From NCBI GenBank assembly GCA_036924855.1, contig JBAGRP010000001.1, positions 6,498,001 through 6,562,000 of the forward strand: a DNA stretch of 64,000 nucleotides, written 5' to 3'. A program made the position numbers and the translations under genes. The notes under the pieces are model-generated. The model was not told where the DNA came from. It made no database searches and was given only the letters and a program-made list of their open reading frames with translations. Within the stretch, counting starts at the first letter, position 1, and every line of letters begins with the position of its first letter. This document shows positions 43,899-53,963 of the stretch, one piece after another. Origin of the DNA: Nitrobacteraceae bacterium AZCC 2146 (GTDB lineage Bacteria; Pseudomonadota; Alphaproteobacteria; Rhizobiales; Xanthobacteraceae).

Positions 43899-44351
43899 AT
43901 GGACGTTTCGGAAAACCAAGAGTTTAAAAAAATATGGCGGATAAATTGGCTTTCGTCATTAATATCGCTCGCTGACATCGAACTGCAGCAACGGTGGCTA
44001 GATAAGAGAGTATCGAATCCTGCTTGGACGTATGCCGAGTTTATTTGCAATTATTTTGATGATCTCGGTTGGTCTGCTGATGGGTATGAAGAAAAGATTC
44101 GTACCGGCTTCGTTACAAAAGAGGAATATGATTGCGTAAGAGATTTTCACCATGCTTTGGACGGCTACATCGCACCGAATGGTAGTTACGATCCTCTGGC
44201 GATTTTAAACGACCCGACTTGGCAGAAAATTGTTGCGATCGGCCATCAATCTGTGACGAATCTTGAAGATCTCATTACGCGCCCCGACGAGAAATCTCTT
44301 TTTCTGGAGCGGCCTGAATTGTCTCCCGGCGACTATACCTGGCCAAAATAG
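43899..44351 (+). CDS. AT-rich orphan protein, likely acquired
   Basis: A 150-residue acidic, Trp/Tyr-rich protein (IWRINWLSSLISLADIELQQ, AEFICNYFDDLGWSADGYEE, FHHALDGYIAPNGSYDP). No signal peptide. The gene is clearly richer in A and T than everything around it and uses A/T-ending codons, a sign of recent transfer. The length, acidity and isolation would fit an immunity protein or a similar accessory gene, but I recognise no family. The repeat at 43720-43798 flanks it on the left. Confidence 0.65.
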   Translation: MDVSENQEFKKIWRINWLSSLISLADIELQQRWLDKRVSNPAWTYAEFICNYFDDLGWSADGYEEKIRTGFVTKEEYDCVRDFHHALDGYIAPNGSYDPLAILNDPTWQKIVAIGHQSVTNLEDLITRPDEKSLFLERPELSPGDYTWPK

Positions 44352-44398
44352 CGTTCTTGTTTCTAATGCCGTCTTTAGAGTGCGCTTCGCTCAGAGAA

Positions 44399-44430
44399 AA
44401 GGCGGGTTATACCTATAGCTAACCCGCCTT
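44399..44430 (-). terminator. intrinsic terminator after thiC
   Basis: AAGGCGGGTTA (44399-44409) and TAACCCGCCTT (44420-44430) form a perfect 11-bp stem. On the minus strand it is followed by TTCTC after a short T run. It lies 23 bases past the thiC stop codon. Confidence 0.85.
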
Positions 44431-44453
44431 GCAAATTTTAAGGAACGCAATCC

Positions 44454-46803
<2,350 letters not shown>

Positions 46804-46813
46804 TTTCTTCTTC

Positions 46814-47422
46814 CTAGGCGGCTTGGGCGTGTTGCCCGAGCCAGGCGCGCACGCGCGCATCCGGATCGACATTTTGCGTGACGTCGCTGACCACCGCGAT
46901 GGAGTCGGCGCCGGCTTTGAAAATCTCCGCGGCCTGTTCGAGCTTGATGCCGCCGATTGCCACCAGCGGAATGTCGCCGATGCGTTGTTTCCAGGTGGTG
47001 AGTTTCGGAATGCCCTGCGGCGCGAAACGCATCGATTTCAGCGTGGTCGGAAAGATCGGCCCGAGCGCGATGTAGTCCGGCTTGGCGCGCAAGGCGGTTT
47101 CCAGTTCTTCATCGTCATGCGTCGACAGCCCGAGCGTCAGCCCGGCCTTGCGGATCGCGGCAACATCGGCGTCGGCGAGATCCTCCTGGCCGAGATGCAG
47201 GTGCTGCGCTTTCAGATCGATTGCGACACGCCAGTAGTCGTTGACCACCAGCTTGGTGGACGTGCCCGCGGTCACCGCCAGCGCTTCGCGCATCAGCGTG
47301 GTCGCCGCGGTGTCATCGAGGTCCTTGGCGCGCAGCTGCACGGTGCCGACGCCGAGCGCAGTCAGGCGCTTCAGCCAGGCGATGGTATCGACGACGGGAT
47401 AAAAGCGGTCAGGATACGGCAT
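46814..47422 (-). CDS. thiE: thiamine phosphate synthase
   Basis: A 202-residue TIM-barrel enzyme joining HMP pyrophosphate to thiazole phosphate. Visible signatures: [14 protein letters not shown] (pyrophosphate/pyrimidine contacts), [33 protein letters not shown] and [13 protein letters not shown]. The start overlaps the end of thiG by 14 bases, so translation is coupled. Confidence 0.92.
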   Translation of the reverse strand: MPYPDRFYPVVDTIAWLKRLTALGVGTVQLRAKDLDDTAATTLMREALAVTAGTSTKLVVNDYWRVAIDLKAQHLHLGQEDLADADVAAIRKAGLTLGLSTHDDEELETALRAKPDYIALGPIFPTTLKSMRFAPQGIPKLTTWKQRIGDIPLVAIGGIKLEQAAEIFKAGADSIAVVSDVTQNVDPDARVRAWLGQHAQAA

Positions 47423-48191
47423 GCCAGAACGGGGTCCCGATGACTGGAGTGGAAGGAGAAGCGAAATCGCGCGCGCCCATCAGGCCCGCCTCGTAAGCGG
47501 TGCGGCCGGCCTCGACGCCGAGGCGGAAGGCGTTGGCCATGGCGACGGGATCGGCGGCCTTGGCGATGGCGGTGTTGAGCAGCACGGCGTCATAGCCGAG
47601 TTCGAGCGCTTCGGCGGCGTGCGACGGCGCGCCCAGGCCGGCATCAACCACCAGCGTGATATCCGGCAGCCGGTCGCGCAAAAGCTTCAGCGCATCGCTG
47701 TTGATGATGCCGCGGGCCGAGCCGATCGGCGCCGCCCATGGCATCACCACCTTGCATCCGGCATCGACCAGGCGCATCGCGACGCTGAGGTCCTCGGTGC
47801 AATAGGGAAACACCTCGAAGCCGTCCTTGATCAGGATCGATGCGGCTTCGACCAGACCGACCACATCCGGCTGCAGCGTATCGTTGTCGGCGATCACTTC
47901 GAGCTTGATCCAGGAGGTGCCGAACAATTCGCGCGCCAGCTTGGCCGTGGTCACCGCCTCGCGGACGCTGCGGCAACCCGCGGTGTTCGGCAGCACGGTG
48001 ACATCGAGTTCGCGAATCAGCGACCAGAACGCATCGCCGGTCTTGCCGCCGGCGGATTCGCGCCGCAGCGACACCGTGACAATGCCGGCGCCGGATGCCC
48101 GGATCGCGTTCTGCATGATCGCCGGCGACGGATACAGCGCGGAGCCGATCAGCAGGCGGGAGGCGAAGGTTTTGCCGTAGAAATTCAGCAT
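47409..48191 (-). CDS. thiG: thiazole synthase
   Basis: A 260-residue TIM-barrel enzyme that builds the thiazole ring from deoxyxylulose phosphate, dehydroglycine and ThiS-thiocarboxylate. The Schiff-base lysine lies in [11 protein letters not shown], with [25 protein letters not shown] and [20 protein letters not shown] as further family motifs. It is separated from thiS by 159 bases that hold a structured repeat (48218-48325). Confidence 0.94.
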   Translation of the reverse strand: MLNFYGKTFASRLLIGSALYPSPAIMQNAIRASGAGIVTVSLRRESAGGKTGDAFWSLIRELDVTVLPNTAGCRSVREAVTTAKLARELFGTSWIKLEVIADNDTLQPDVVGLVEAASILIKDGFEVFPYCTEDLSVAMRLVDAGCKVVMPWAAPIGSARGIINSDALKLLRDRLPDITLVVDAGLGAPSHAAEALELGYDAVLLNTAIAKAADPVAMANAFRLGVEAGRTAYEAGLMGARDFASPSTPVIGTPFWHAVS

Positions 48192-48217
48192 GGGATCTGC
48201 ACCTCCCCAATCGCTGC

Positions 48218-48325
48218 CGTCATCCTGAGGTGCTCGCCCTCTTGGGAGAGCCTCGAAGGATGGGTGGCGGAGCGTGCGGCCATCCTTCGAGGCGCGGCAA
48301 AGGTGCCGCGCGCCTCAGGATGACG
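48218..48325. repeat. nested palindromic element between thiS and thiG
   Basis: Perfect 13-bp terminal inverted repeats CGTCATCCTGAGG (48218-48230) and CCTCAGGATGACG (48313-48325). Inside, CCTCGAAGGATGG (48251-48263) pairs with CCATCCTTCGAGG (48280-48292) and GCGCGGCA (48292-48299) with TGCCGCGC (48304-48311). It is 108 bp, without coding capacity, like a small MITE/REP-type unit. Confidence 0.85.
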
Positions 48326-48350
48326 ATGAGGCTTGTTGCTACTCACAGAA

Positions 48351-48548
48351 TTACCCTCCCTGCCGCGGCGTGATGATCTCGATCTCGTCGCCGGGGTTCA
48401 GCGGTGTCTGCGCCCACTGGCTGCGCGGCAGCACGTCGAAGTTCAGCGCGATGGCGAAATGCGTGCCTTCGTAGTCGAGCTCGCTCAGCAGCGCGTCGAC
48501 ATGCTCGGCCGAAATCTCCCGGTGCTCGCCATTGACGATCACGCGCAT
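48351..48548 (-). CDS. thiS: sulfur carrier protein ThiS
   Basis: A 65-residue ubiquitin-like protein ending in Gly-Gly (ITPRQGG), the residue that is adenylated and thiocarboxylated to supply thiazole sulfur. MRVIVNGEHREI and NPGDEIEII are typical of the fold. Its start overlaps the end of thiO by 10 bases. Confidence 0.92.
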   Translation of the reverse strand: MRVIVNGEHREISAEHVDALLSELDYEGTHFAIALNFDVLPRSQWAQTPLNPGDEIEIITPRQGG

Positions 48549-49555
48549 TGCATCACCTCATTGTCGATCTCGCCGCGCTGTACATAGGCCAGCGTCAGCT
48601 CCGCCAGCGCCGGCGCCAGCAGGAAGCCGTGGCGATACAGTCCGTTCACCGCGATGCGCTCCTTGTCGATCGCGATGCGCGGCAGATTGTCGGGAAAGGC
48701 CGGCCGCAGTCCGGCGCCGAATTCCAGAATCCTTGCTTCGGCAAAGGCCGGATGCACCGCGTAGGCGGCGCCGAGCAATTCCAGCGCCGAGCGCACGCTG
48801 ACGCCATTGTCCTCGCCTTCGATCGAGGTGGCGCCGAGCATGAAGCGGTTGTTCGCGCGCGGAATCACATACAGCGGCCAGCGCGGATGCATCAGCCGGA
48901 CCGGGCGCGACAGTTTTACCTCGTCGGTCTCGACGATGATGATCTCGCCCTTGACGCCGCGCAGGGCCGATTGCTTGTCCCGTGCGGCAAGTCCGCGGCA
49001 GTCAATCACCAGACCCGTGAGGTCTTCCGGCTGCTGTTCGCTGTTGTATTTGATGATGCCGCCGGCCGCGGTGATACGTGCATGCAGCTGCGGCAGCACG
49101 CGGCGCGGTTCGACATGGCCTTCGCCGGGATAATACAGTGCGTCGCGAAACCGGCCTTCCAGCGAGGGCTCGATTTCGGCGAGGCCTTGGGCGTCGAGCC
49201 TTGTGTGGCCCGACGTCATCTTGGCGAAGCGCTCATAGTCGGCGCGGTCGCGCGGATGCGCCACGACCAGCGAGCCATTGAACGGCGTATCCGGCAGTTC
49301 GTCGCGCCAAAGGTCCAGCGCGCGCAGACCAAGCCGCGAGACGACGGGCTCGGAGACCTCGGCCTCGCACCATGGCGCCAGCATTCCGCCGGCCCAGTGG
49401 CTGGTGGCCTCGGTCATATGGGCGTCGCTACGCTCATGCAGCGTCACTGCGTGACCCGCCTTGGCGAAGGTCAACGCCTGCCACGCGCCGGCAATGCCGG
49501 CACCGATGACAGCAACGGGAGATTCCCCGCGCTTGCTTTGCGAACTCTGGTACAT
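48539..49555 (-). CDS. thiO: glycine oxidase ThiO
   Basis: A 338-residue FAD-dependent oxidase with the dinucleotide motif AVIGAGIAGAWQALTFAKAG near the start, a GGMLAPWCEAE segment and the C-terminal GLYRHGFLLAPALAEL. It makes the dehydroglycine used by ThiG. It is the first gene of the cluster: the TPP riboswitch ends against its start codon, and the ribosome binding site AAGGGA (49561-49566) lies within the 3' strand of the aptamer. Confidence 0.92.
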   Translation of the reverse strand: MYQSSQSKRGESPVAVIGAGIAGAWQALTFAKAGHAVTLHERSDAHMTEATSHWAGGMLAPWCEAEVSEPVVSRLGLRALDLWRDELPDTPFNGSLVVAHPRDRADYERFAKMTSGHTRLDAQGLAEIEPSLEGRFRDALYYPGEGHVEPRRVLPQLHARITAAGGIIKYNSEQQPEDLTGLVIDCRGLAARDKQSALRGVKGEIIIVETDEVKLSRPVRLMHPRWPLYVIPRANNRFMLGATSIEGEDNGVSVRSALELLGAAYAVHPAFAEARILEFGAGLRPAFPDNLPRIAIDKERIAVNGLYRHGFLLAPALAELTLAYVQRGEIDNEVMQCA

Positions 49556-49557
49556 CC

Positions 49558-49672
49558 CTGTCCCTTCGCCGGCATGACCCGGATCAGGTTCAAAGGGTCA
49601 CCGCGGTCCCGCGAAACAATGCGAGCTTGCGGTATCTCAGCTCCTCGTCGGAGCTCCCCTCGGAACGGGTCT
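49558..49672 (-). promoter_or_regulatory. TPP riboswitch (THI element)
   Basis: On the minus strand the leader holds CGAGGGGAGC, then CTGAGATACCGC, and ACCCTTTGAACCTGATCCGG followed by GTCATGCCGGCGAAGGGA, the conserved parts of the THI box. It binds thiamine pyrophosphate. The aptamer runs directly into thiO with no room for a separate terminator, and its last strand contains the thiO ribosome binding site, so control of translation start is most likely. Confidence 0.93.
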
Positions 49673-49740
49673 AATGTAAGCTCATGGGAGGGCGTGTCAA
49701 CGCGGCAGCGGGGAATTGTACCGCTTAAGGCCCGGGACGC

Positions 49741-50214
49741 TTAAGGTCTGGGAACCTGCGCATTGGCGCTGTTCAGCTCATCCATCCGCGGGATCGCGAG
49801 CAGCGGCTCATTCTTATGCCGCTGGCGCTTGGCGGCGTAATAATAGCCGCCAGCGTAGTAGGCCACGGCGCGGTTGTGGTTGCCATTCGCTGCGCGGAAT
49901 GCGCCGGCGAGGTATTTCACGGCATAAGTGAGATTGGTGTTGGGGTCGCGCAGCCCTTCGGCGGTGCCGGTGTAGCCGAGCCCGCGCGCGGTCGCGAGCT
50001 TGATTTGCATCAGCCCGATGGTGCCGCCGCGGCCGATCAGCGAGGGATGATATTTGCTCTCGCGCACGATGACGCGGTGCACCAGGGCTTCCGGCACGCC
50101 ATTGGCCTGCGCATGGGCGGCGACCATGGCCTCATAGTCGGCGCGTTGCTGCGCGAAGGCGGTCTGCGGAAGGGCGGCGGCGAGCAGCCACGCCAGAGAA
50201 AGTGCACGTTTCAT
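49741..50214 (-). CDS. small SLT-type lytic transglycosylase
   Basis: A 157-residue exported protein: signal peptide to AFAQ (about residue 22) and one SLT domain with the catalytic Glu in VIVRESKYHPSLIGRGG and GTIGLMQIK. The usual AYNAG motif reads AYYAGG. ATG 50214 follows GAGGCAATTG; the TTG three bases earlier is less likely. It cuts peptidoglycan glycan strands. It lies just past the two-component genes on the same strand, 115 bases away. Confidence 0.87.
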   Translation of the reverse strand: MKRALSLAWLLAAALPQTAFAQQRADYEAMVAAHAQANGVPEALVHRVIVRESKYHPSLIGRGGTIGLMQIKLATARGLGYTGTAEGLRDPNTNLTYAVKYLAGAFRAANGNHNRAVAYYAGGYYYAAKRQRHKNEPLLAIPRMDELNSANAQVPRP

Positions 50215-50329
50215 CAATTGCCTCGAAGCCTTGCCGAGCGTCGTAGCGGCGCGAACCTTTCGGCCGGCCTAATCCGCTGGAATCAATTGTCAGCATTTAG
50301 GGCCCGAATCACGCCTTTCTGTGGCGAGG

Positions 50330-51694
50330 TCAAGGCAAGGCTGCAGTCGTGGGTCGCGACGCTGACGCCGCCTTCTTGCCCGCGTCGCGCGCCGGCAGCG
50401 TGATCCGCACGATCAGCCCGTGCGGCTGCCTGTCGTTCAGCGTCAGTTCGCCGCCATGCGCCAGCGCCACGGCGCGAGCGATCGAGAGGCCGAGGCCGAA
50501 GCCGGCGGATTCGTGATCCATGTTGCGGGCGTCGTCGCCGCGCACGAAGGGCTGCAGCATCGCGCTCTTCTGCGCGTCGGAAATCCCGGGGCCATCGTCG
50601 GCGACGTCGATGGTTGCAATCAGCTCCGACATGGTCAGGCGGATTTTTGCCTCGGCGCCGAATTTCACCGCGTTCTCGACCAGGTTGGTGACCGCGCGAT
50701 GCAGATCGTCGGGCCGCGCCATCGCCATCGCGTGCGAGGGGCCTTCATAGGTCACCATGTGGCCGATGTCGGCGAACTGGTCAGCGATCAGCTGCAGCGT
50801 GGTGGCGATGTCGGTCAGCGTCATCGCCTCCAGCTTGCGGTCGTTGCGCAGGAATGACAGCACCGCCTCCAGCATCGAGCGCATCTGGTCGAGGTCGCGC
50901 AGCATGTGGCGGCGATGACCGTCGTCCTCGATGAATTCCGAGCGCAGCCGCAGCCTTGTGATCGGCGTGCGCAGATCGTGGCTGATGGCGGCGAGCATCT
51001 TGGTGCGGTCGTCGATCAGCACAGTGATGCGCTCGCGCATCCGGTTCAGCGCGCGGGCGACGGCGCGAATTTCCTCCGGGCCGCGCTCCGGCAGCGGATC
51101 GGCGCCGCCGTTGAGGCTGAAATTCTCGGCGGCCCTGGCGAAGGAGGACAGCGGCGCCGCCAGAGCGCGGGCCGCCCACAGGCCGAGCAGGGTCAGGCTG
51201 ACAATGACGAACAGCACCGTGAGGAACCAGGGCCCGCCCCAGAACGGACCCGGACGTCGCTCCGGCAGGATATTCACGGACAGTTCCGCACCGTCCGGCA
51301 AGGCGATGCCGAGTTGGTCGTGCGATTCACCTGGTAGCGCCAGCAATCTGGTCTTGCCGCCGAGCATGCGGCGCAGGCTGCGCCGGGGATAATCGTCGCC
51401 GTTGTCGGCAACGGTCACCGTGTCGGGCGGCAGGTTCTTGATATCGAACTGCGGAAACGTCTGTGCCATGTTGGCCAGCAGACCTGGCCGTTCCGCCGCT
51501 GGCGTCGCTGAGATCAGCCGTATTAGCGCGACGAGCTCGCCATGGCCACGGTCGAGCCGCTGATCGCCCTGGTCTGGCCGCATCAACATGAAGGTCGAGG
51601 TGAGGATAAAGTGGATCGCGACAATCGAGACCAGCACAAGAGCCGCAATCTGACCGCTGATCCTTTTCAGGTTCAGAATGTCGAGCAGCTTCAT
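50330..51694 (-). CDS. EnvZ-like sensor histidine kinase
   Basis: A 454-residue kinase: TM1 at about residues 15-38, a periplasmic domain, TM2 at about 160-180, a HAMP region, the H-box AAISHDLRTPITRLR with the phosphorylated histidine, N-box NLVENAVKFG, and G-boxes DDGPGIS and GFGLGLSIARAVA. The H-box is of the EnvZ type. Start ATG 51694 lies 2 bases after the stop of the response regulator gene; the much longer open frame upstream is antisense-like noise in another frame of the regulator. Confidence 0.9.
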   Translation of the reverse strand: MKLLDILNLKRISGQIAALVLVSIVAIHFILTSTFMLMRPDQGDQRLDRGHGELVALIRLISATPAAERPGLLANMAQTFPQFDIKNLPPDTVTVADNGDDYPRRSLRRMLGGKTRLLALPGESHDQLGIALPDGAELSVNILPERRPGPFWGGPWFLTVLFVIVSLTLLGLWAARALAAPLSSFARAAENFSLNGGADPLPERGPEEIRAVARALNRMRERITVLIDDRTKMLAAISHDLRTPITRLRLRSEFIEDDGHRRHMLRDLDQMRSMLEAVLSFLRNDRKLEAMTLTDIATTLQLIADQFADIGHMVTYEGPSHAMAMARPDDLHRAVTNLVENAVKFGAEAKIRLTMSELIATIDVADDGPGISDAQKSAMLQPFVRGDDARNMDHESAGFGLGLSIARAVALAHGGELTLNDRQPHGLIVRITLPARDAGKKAASASRPTTAALP

Positions 51695-51696
51695 GG

Positions 51697-52434
51697 CTAG
51701 TTCGTCGTGGCTGTCGCGATCGCTTCCACCGTCGGCGTGAACATATAGCCGCCCGAGCGCACCGTCTTGATTAAGGTTGCGTCCTGCGGATCGGCTTCGA
51801 TCTTGCGGCGGATACGGCTGACCAGCACGTCGATGCTGCGCTCGAATGAGCCGGCGTTGCGGCCCTGGGTGAGGTCGAGCAGGCTGTCGCGCGACAGCAC
51901 CCGGCCGGGCCGTTCGCAGAAGGTGCGCAGCAGGTCGAATTCGGCTGACGTCATGGCGACGCGGGCGCCGGCGGGATTGCGCAGCTCGCGCAGCCGGAAA
52001 TCGATCTGCCAGCCGGCGAAGGAAAGCGCGGTCGCGCTCGGCGTGGCGCTGGCGTTCAGCGCGGAGGCCTGGCGGCGCAGCACGGCATTGATGCGCGCCA
52101 GCAGCTCGCGCGGATTGAACGGCTTCGGCAGGTAATCGTCGGCCCCCATCTCGAGCCCGAGGATGCGGTCGACGTCCTCGCCGCGCGCGGTCAGCATGAT
52201 AATTGGCAATTGCGATTCCGCGCGCACCTTGCGGCACAGGCTGAGCCCGTCCTCGCCGGGCAGCATGACGTCGAGGATCAGCAGATCGACCCGGTGATCC
52301 GCCATCGCCTTCTCCATCTCGCGGCCGTCGGCCGCGGTGGTGACGTTGCAGGAATTGGTACGCAGATACTTCGCAATCAGCGTACGGGTTTCGCGGTCGT
52401 CTTCCACGACCAGGATGTTCGGGGATGCTGCCAT
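51697..52434 (-). CDS. OmpR-family response regulator
   Basis: A 245-residue regulator from ATG 52434. The receiver domain has the acidic pair in VVEDDRET, the phospho-acceptor Asp in LILDVMLPGEDG, Thr in MLTARGE and Lys in LPKPFNPREL. A winged-helix DNA-binding domain follows (LTQGRNAGSFERSIDVLVSR then GGYMF). It forms an operon with the downstream kinase. OmpR/EnvZ-type pairs govern envelope or osmotic responses; the signal here is unknown. Confidence 0.92.
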   Translation of the reverse strand: MAASPNILVVEDDRETRTLIAKYLRTNSCNVTTAADGREMEKAMADHRVDLLILDVMLPGEDGLSLCRKVRAESQLPIIMLTARGEDVDRILGLEMGADDYLPKPFNPRELLARINAVLRRQASALNASATPSATALSFAGWQIDFRLRELRNPAGARVAMTSAEFDLLRTFCERPGRVLSRDSLLDLTQGRNAGSFERSIDVLVSRIRRKIEADPQDATLIKTVRSGGYMFTPTVEAIATATTN

Positions 52435-52604
52435 GGGGACTCTTTTGGCCGGGATCGGGGAAGCCTGCAGAAGTTTTTTGTTTCGCGTTGTTGCTGAAGC
52501 GACCTCCGCAACACGATGCAACATGTTAGCGGGGCGATAAAAAGACCTCGTTAAGATCGTTAACCATACGGTGAAGCCGTCTCGCAAGCACCTTGGAGCT
52601 TATC

Positions 52605-53150
52605 ATGACTTCTATCTCGGCTGCGTCCAGCAGCACTTACCAATCGCCGCTTCAAAAGCTGCAGCAGGAGCTGCAGGCCGAAATCACGTCAGGAAAGATT
52701 TCCACCGGTGACCAGGATGCGTTGTCGTCCGCGCTCACCGATATCGACTCGTCGCTGCAGAGCGACCGGTCGAGCCAGTCCAGCACCTCCAAGTCGTCGC
52801 CGACAGATATGAAATCGAAGATCGACGATCTGATTTCCGGCGAAGTCTCCAGCGGCAAGCTCACCGCCGATCAGGCCACCGAATTGAAGGGCGTGTTCGA
52901 GTCCGCGTTTTCCAGTGGCGGCCCCGGCGGTGCCGGCGGTCCGCCACCCGGTCCGCCGCCGTCGGACAGTACGTCCTCAACGGACAGCACCAGCAGCACG
53001 ACGGACGCGGCTGACACCCTGCAGAAACTCCTCGACGCTCTGAAGGAATCGCTGGCGGCGGCGTCCTCGAACTCCTACAGCGCCAGCGGCACCACCGCTT
53101 CCAGTAGTTCGTCCTCGCTCTCGGCGCTGCTGATCGACTATCAGTCGTAA
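52605..53150 (+). CDS. Ser-rich low-complexity protein with repeated helical motif
   Basis: A 181-residue protein from ATG 52605 (TTGGAG upstream). Two similar units are visible: LQAEITSGKISTGDQDALSS and ISGEVSSGKLTADQATELKG, each followed by a helix. Long Ser/Thr and Gly/Pro stretches (GGPGGAGGPPPGPPP) separate them from a Ser-rich end. There is no signal peptide. The units recall EF-hand-like or helical-hairpin repeats, but acidic calcium ligands are not clear. Function unknown. Followed by a strong terminator. Confidence 0.7.
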   Translation: MTSISAASSSTYQSPLQKLQQELQAEITSGKISTGDQDALSSALTDIDSSLQSDRSSQSSTSKSSPTDMKSKIDDLISGEVSSGKLTADQATELKGVFESAFSSGGPGGAGGPPPGPPPSDSTSSTDSTSSTTDAADTLQKLLDALKESLAAASSNSYSASGTTASSSSSSLSALLIDYQS

Positions 53151-53177
53151 TTACCCCCGCGACGCACACACCCTCTG

Positions 53178-53210
53178 CCACCATCCTTCCCTGAACGGGA
53201 AGGATGGTGG
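53178..53210 (+). terminator. intrinsic terminator after the Ser-rich gene
   Basis: CCACCATCCTTCCC (53178-53191) and GGGAAGGATGGTGG (53197-53210) form a perfect 14-bp stem with a 5-base loop followed by ATTTTG. Confidence 0.9.
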
Positions 53211-53280
53211 ATTTTGTGCAGAATGTAGCGGTTGCGCTCTAATTGCGGCGAGTTCCGCGCAAATTTGGCTCCCAGGAACC

Positions 53281-53305
53281 GGAACGTGCTCCGGATTGCC
53301 GCGTT
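53281..53305 (+). promoter_or_regulatory. EcfG-type general stress promoter
   Basis: GGAAC (53281-53285) and CGTT (53302-53305) are separated by 16 bases, the -35/-10 form of the alphaproteobacterial general stress sigma factor EcfG. It lies 35 bases before the PRC-barrel start codon, in the right direction. Confidence 0.72.
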
Positions 53306-53339
53306 TCCTCCGTGCAACCCCGTGCAACAGGAGGAACAT

Positions 53340-53867
53340 ATGTTGAAGAAATATATGACGGCCGGTCTGTTGGGATCTGCCATGCTGGCGTCGGCCGCGT
53401 TTGCGCAGAGCCCTGCCACAACGACGGCAACTCCCGCCGCAGCTCCCGTGACCGCCTCGGACTCCACCTATAACGGTAACTGGCGTGCGTCGAAGGTTGT
53501 TGGTCTCGGGGTCTACAATGACGCGAATGAAAGCCTCGGCTCGATCAACGACCTGTTGACCGACAAGGCGGGGAATATCAAGGCCGTGGTGATCGGCGTC
53601 GGCGGCTTCCTCGGCGTCGGCGAGCATCTCGTCGCGGTGCCCTATGACAAGATCAAATTCGTCAACGAGCCGGTCGTGACCACCTCGGCATCGGCCAGCG
53701 GCGGCGCCGGTACGCGTCCGATTCCACCAACCGGCACGACTACCGGTGCGGCGCCAGCAGCGCCTGCGGCCGCGAAGCCGAATCCCTGGTATCCGGACCA
53801 CGCGGTGCTTGGCGCCACCAAGGATGAACTGAAGGCGATGCCCGAGTTCAAGTATTCGATGAACTAA
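53340..53867 (+). CDS. exported PRC-barrel domain protein
   Basis: A 175-residue protein from ATG 53340 (AGGAGG six or so bases upstream). It has a signal peptide ending SAAFA-Q and a PRC-barrel domain (RASKVVGLGVYNDANESLGS, DLLTDKAGNIKAVVIGVGGF, GVGEHLVAVPYDKI), then an Ala/Pro/Thr-rich tail. PRC-barrel proteins of this type are common in the alphaproteobacterial stress response, which fits the EcfG-type promoter upstream. Molecular role unknown. Confidence 0.86.
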   Translation: MLKKYMTAGLLGSAMLASAAFAQSPATTTATPAAAPVTASDSTYNGNWRASKVVGLGVYNDANESLGSINDLLTDKAGNIKAVVIGVGGFLGVGEHLVAVPYDKIKFVNEPVVTTSASASGGAGTRPIPPTGTTTGAAPAAPAAAKPNPWYPDHAVLGATKDELKAMPEFKYSMN

Positions 53868-53897
53868 TTGCGTCGCATCGTCCACCAACTAACAAAA

Positions 53898-53928
53898 CGA
53901 GCGCGTCCGGGTTACCCGGGCGCGTTCG
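53898..53928. terminator. hairpin between convergent PRC-barrel and binding-protein genes
   Basis: GCGCGTCCGGG (53901-53911) pairs with CCCGGGCGCGT (53915-53925) around a TTA loop, with two G-U pairs in the RNA, extending to 53898-53928. AACAAAAC in front gives a T-rich tail for the minus-strand gene. Confidence 0.7.
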
Positions 53929-53963
53929 CTTGCGCAGGCTTGTAGGGACTGTGCGTCTCGCTT

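Noticed and set aside
43808..44050. Minus-strand 80-codon frame opposite the AT-rich orphan
   Set aside because: Its translation has mild hydrophobicity at one end, but the plus-strand frame is longer, uninterrupted and more protein-like.
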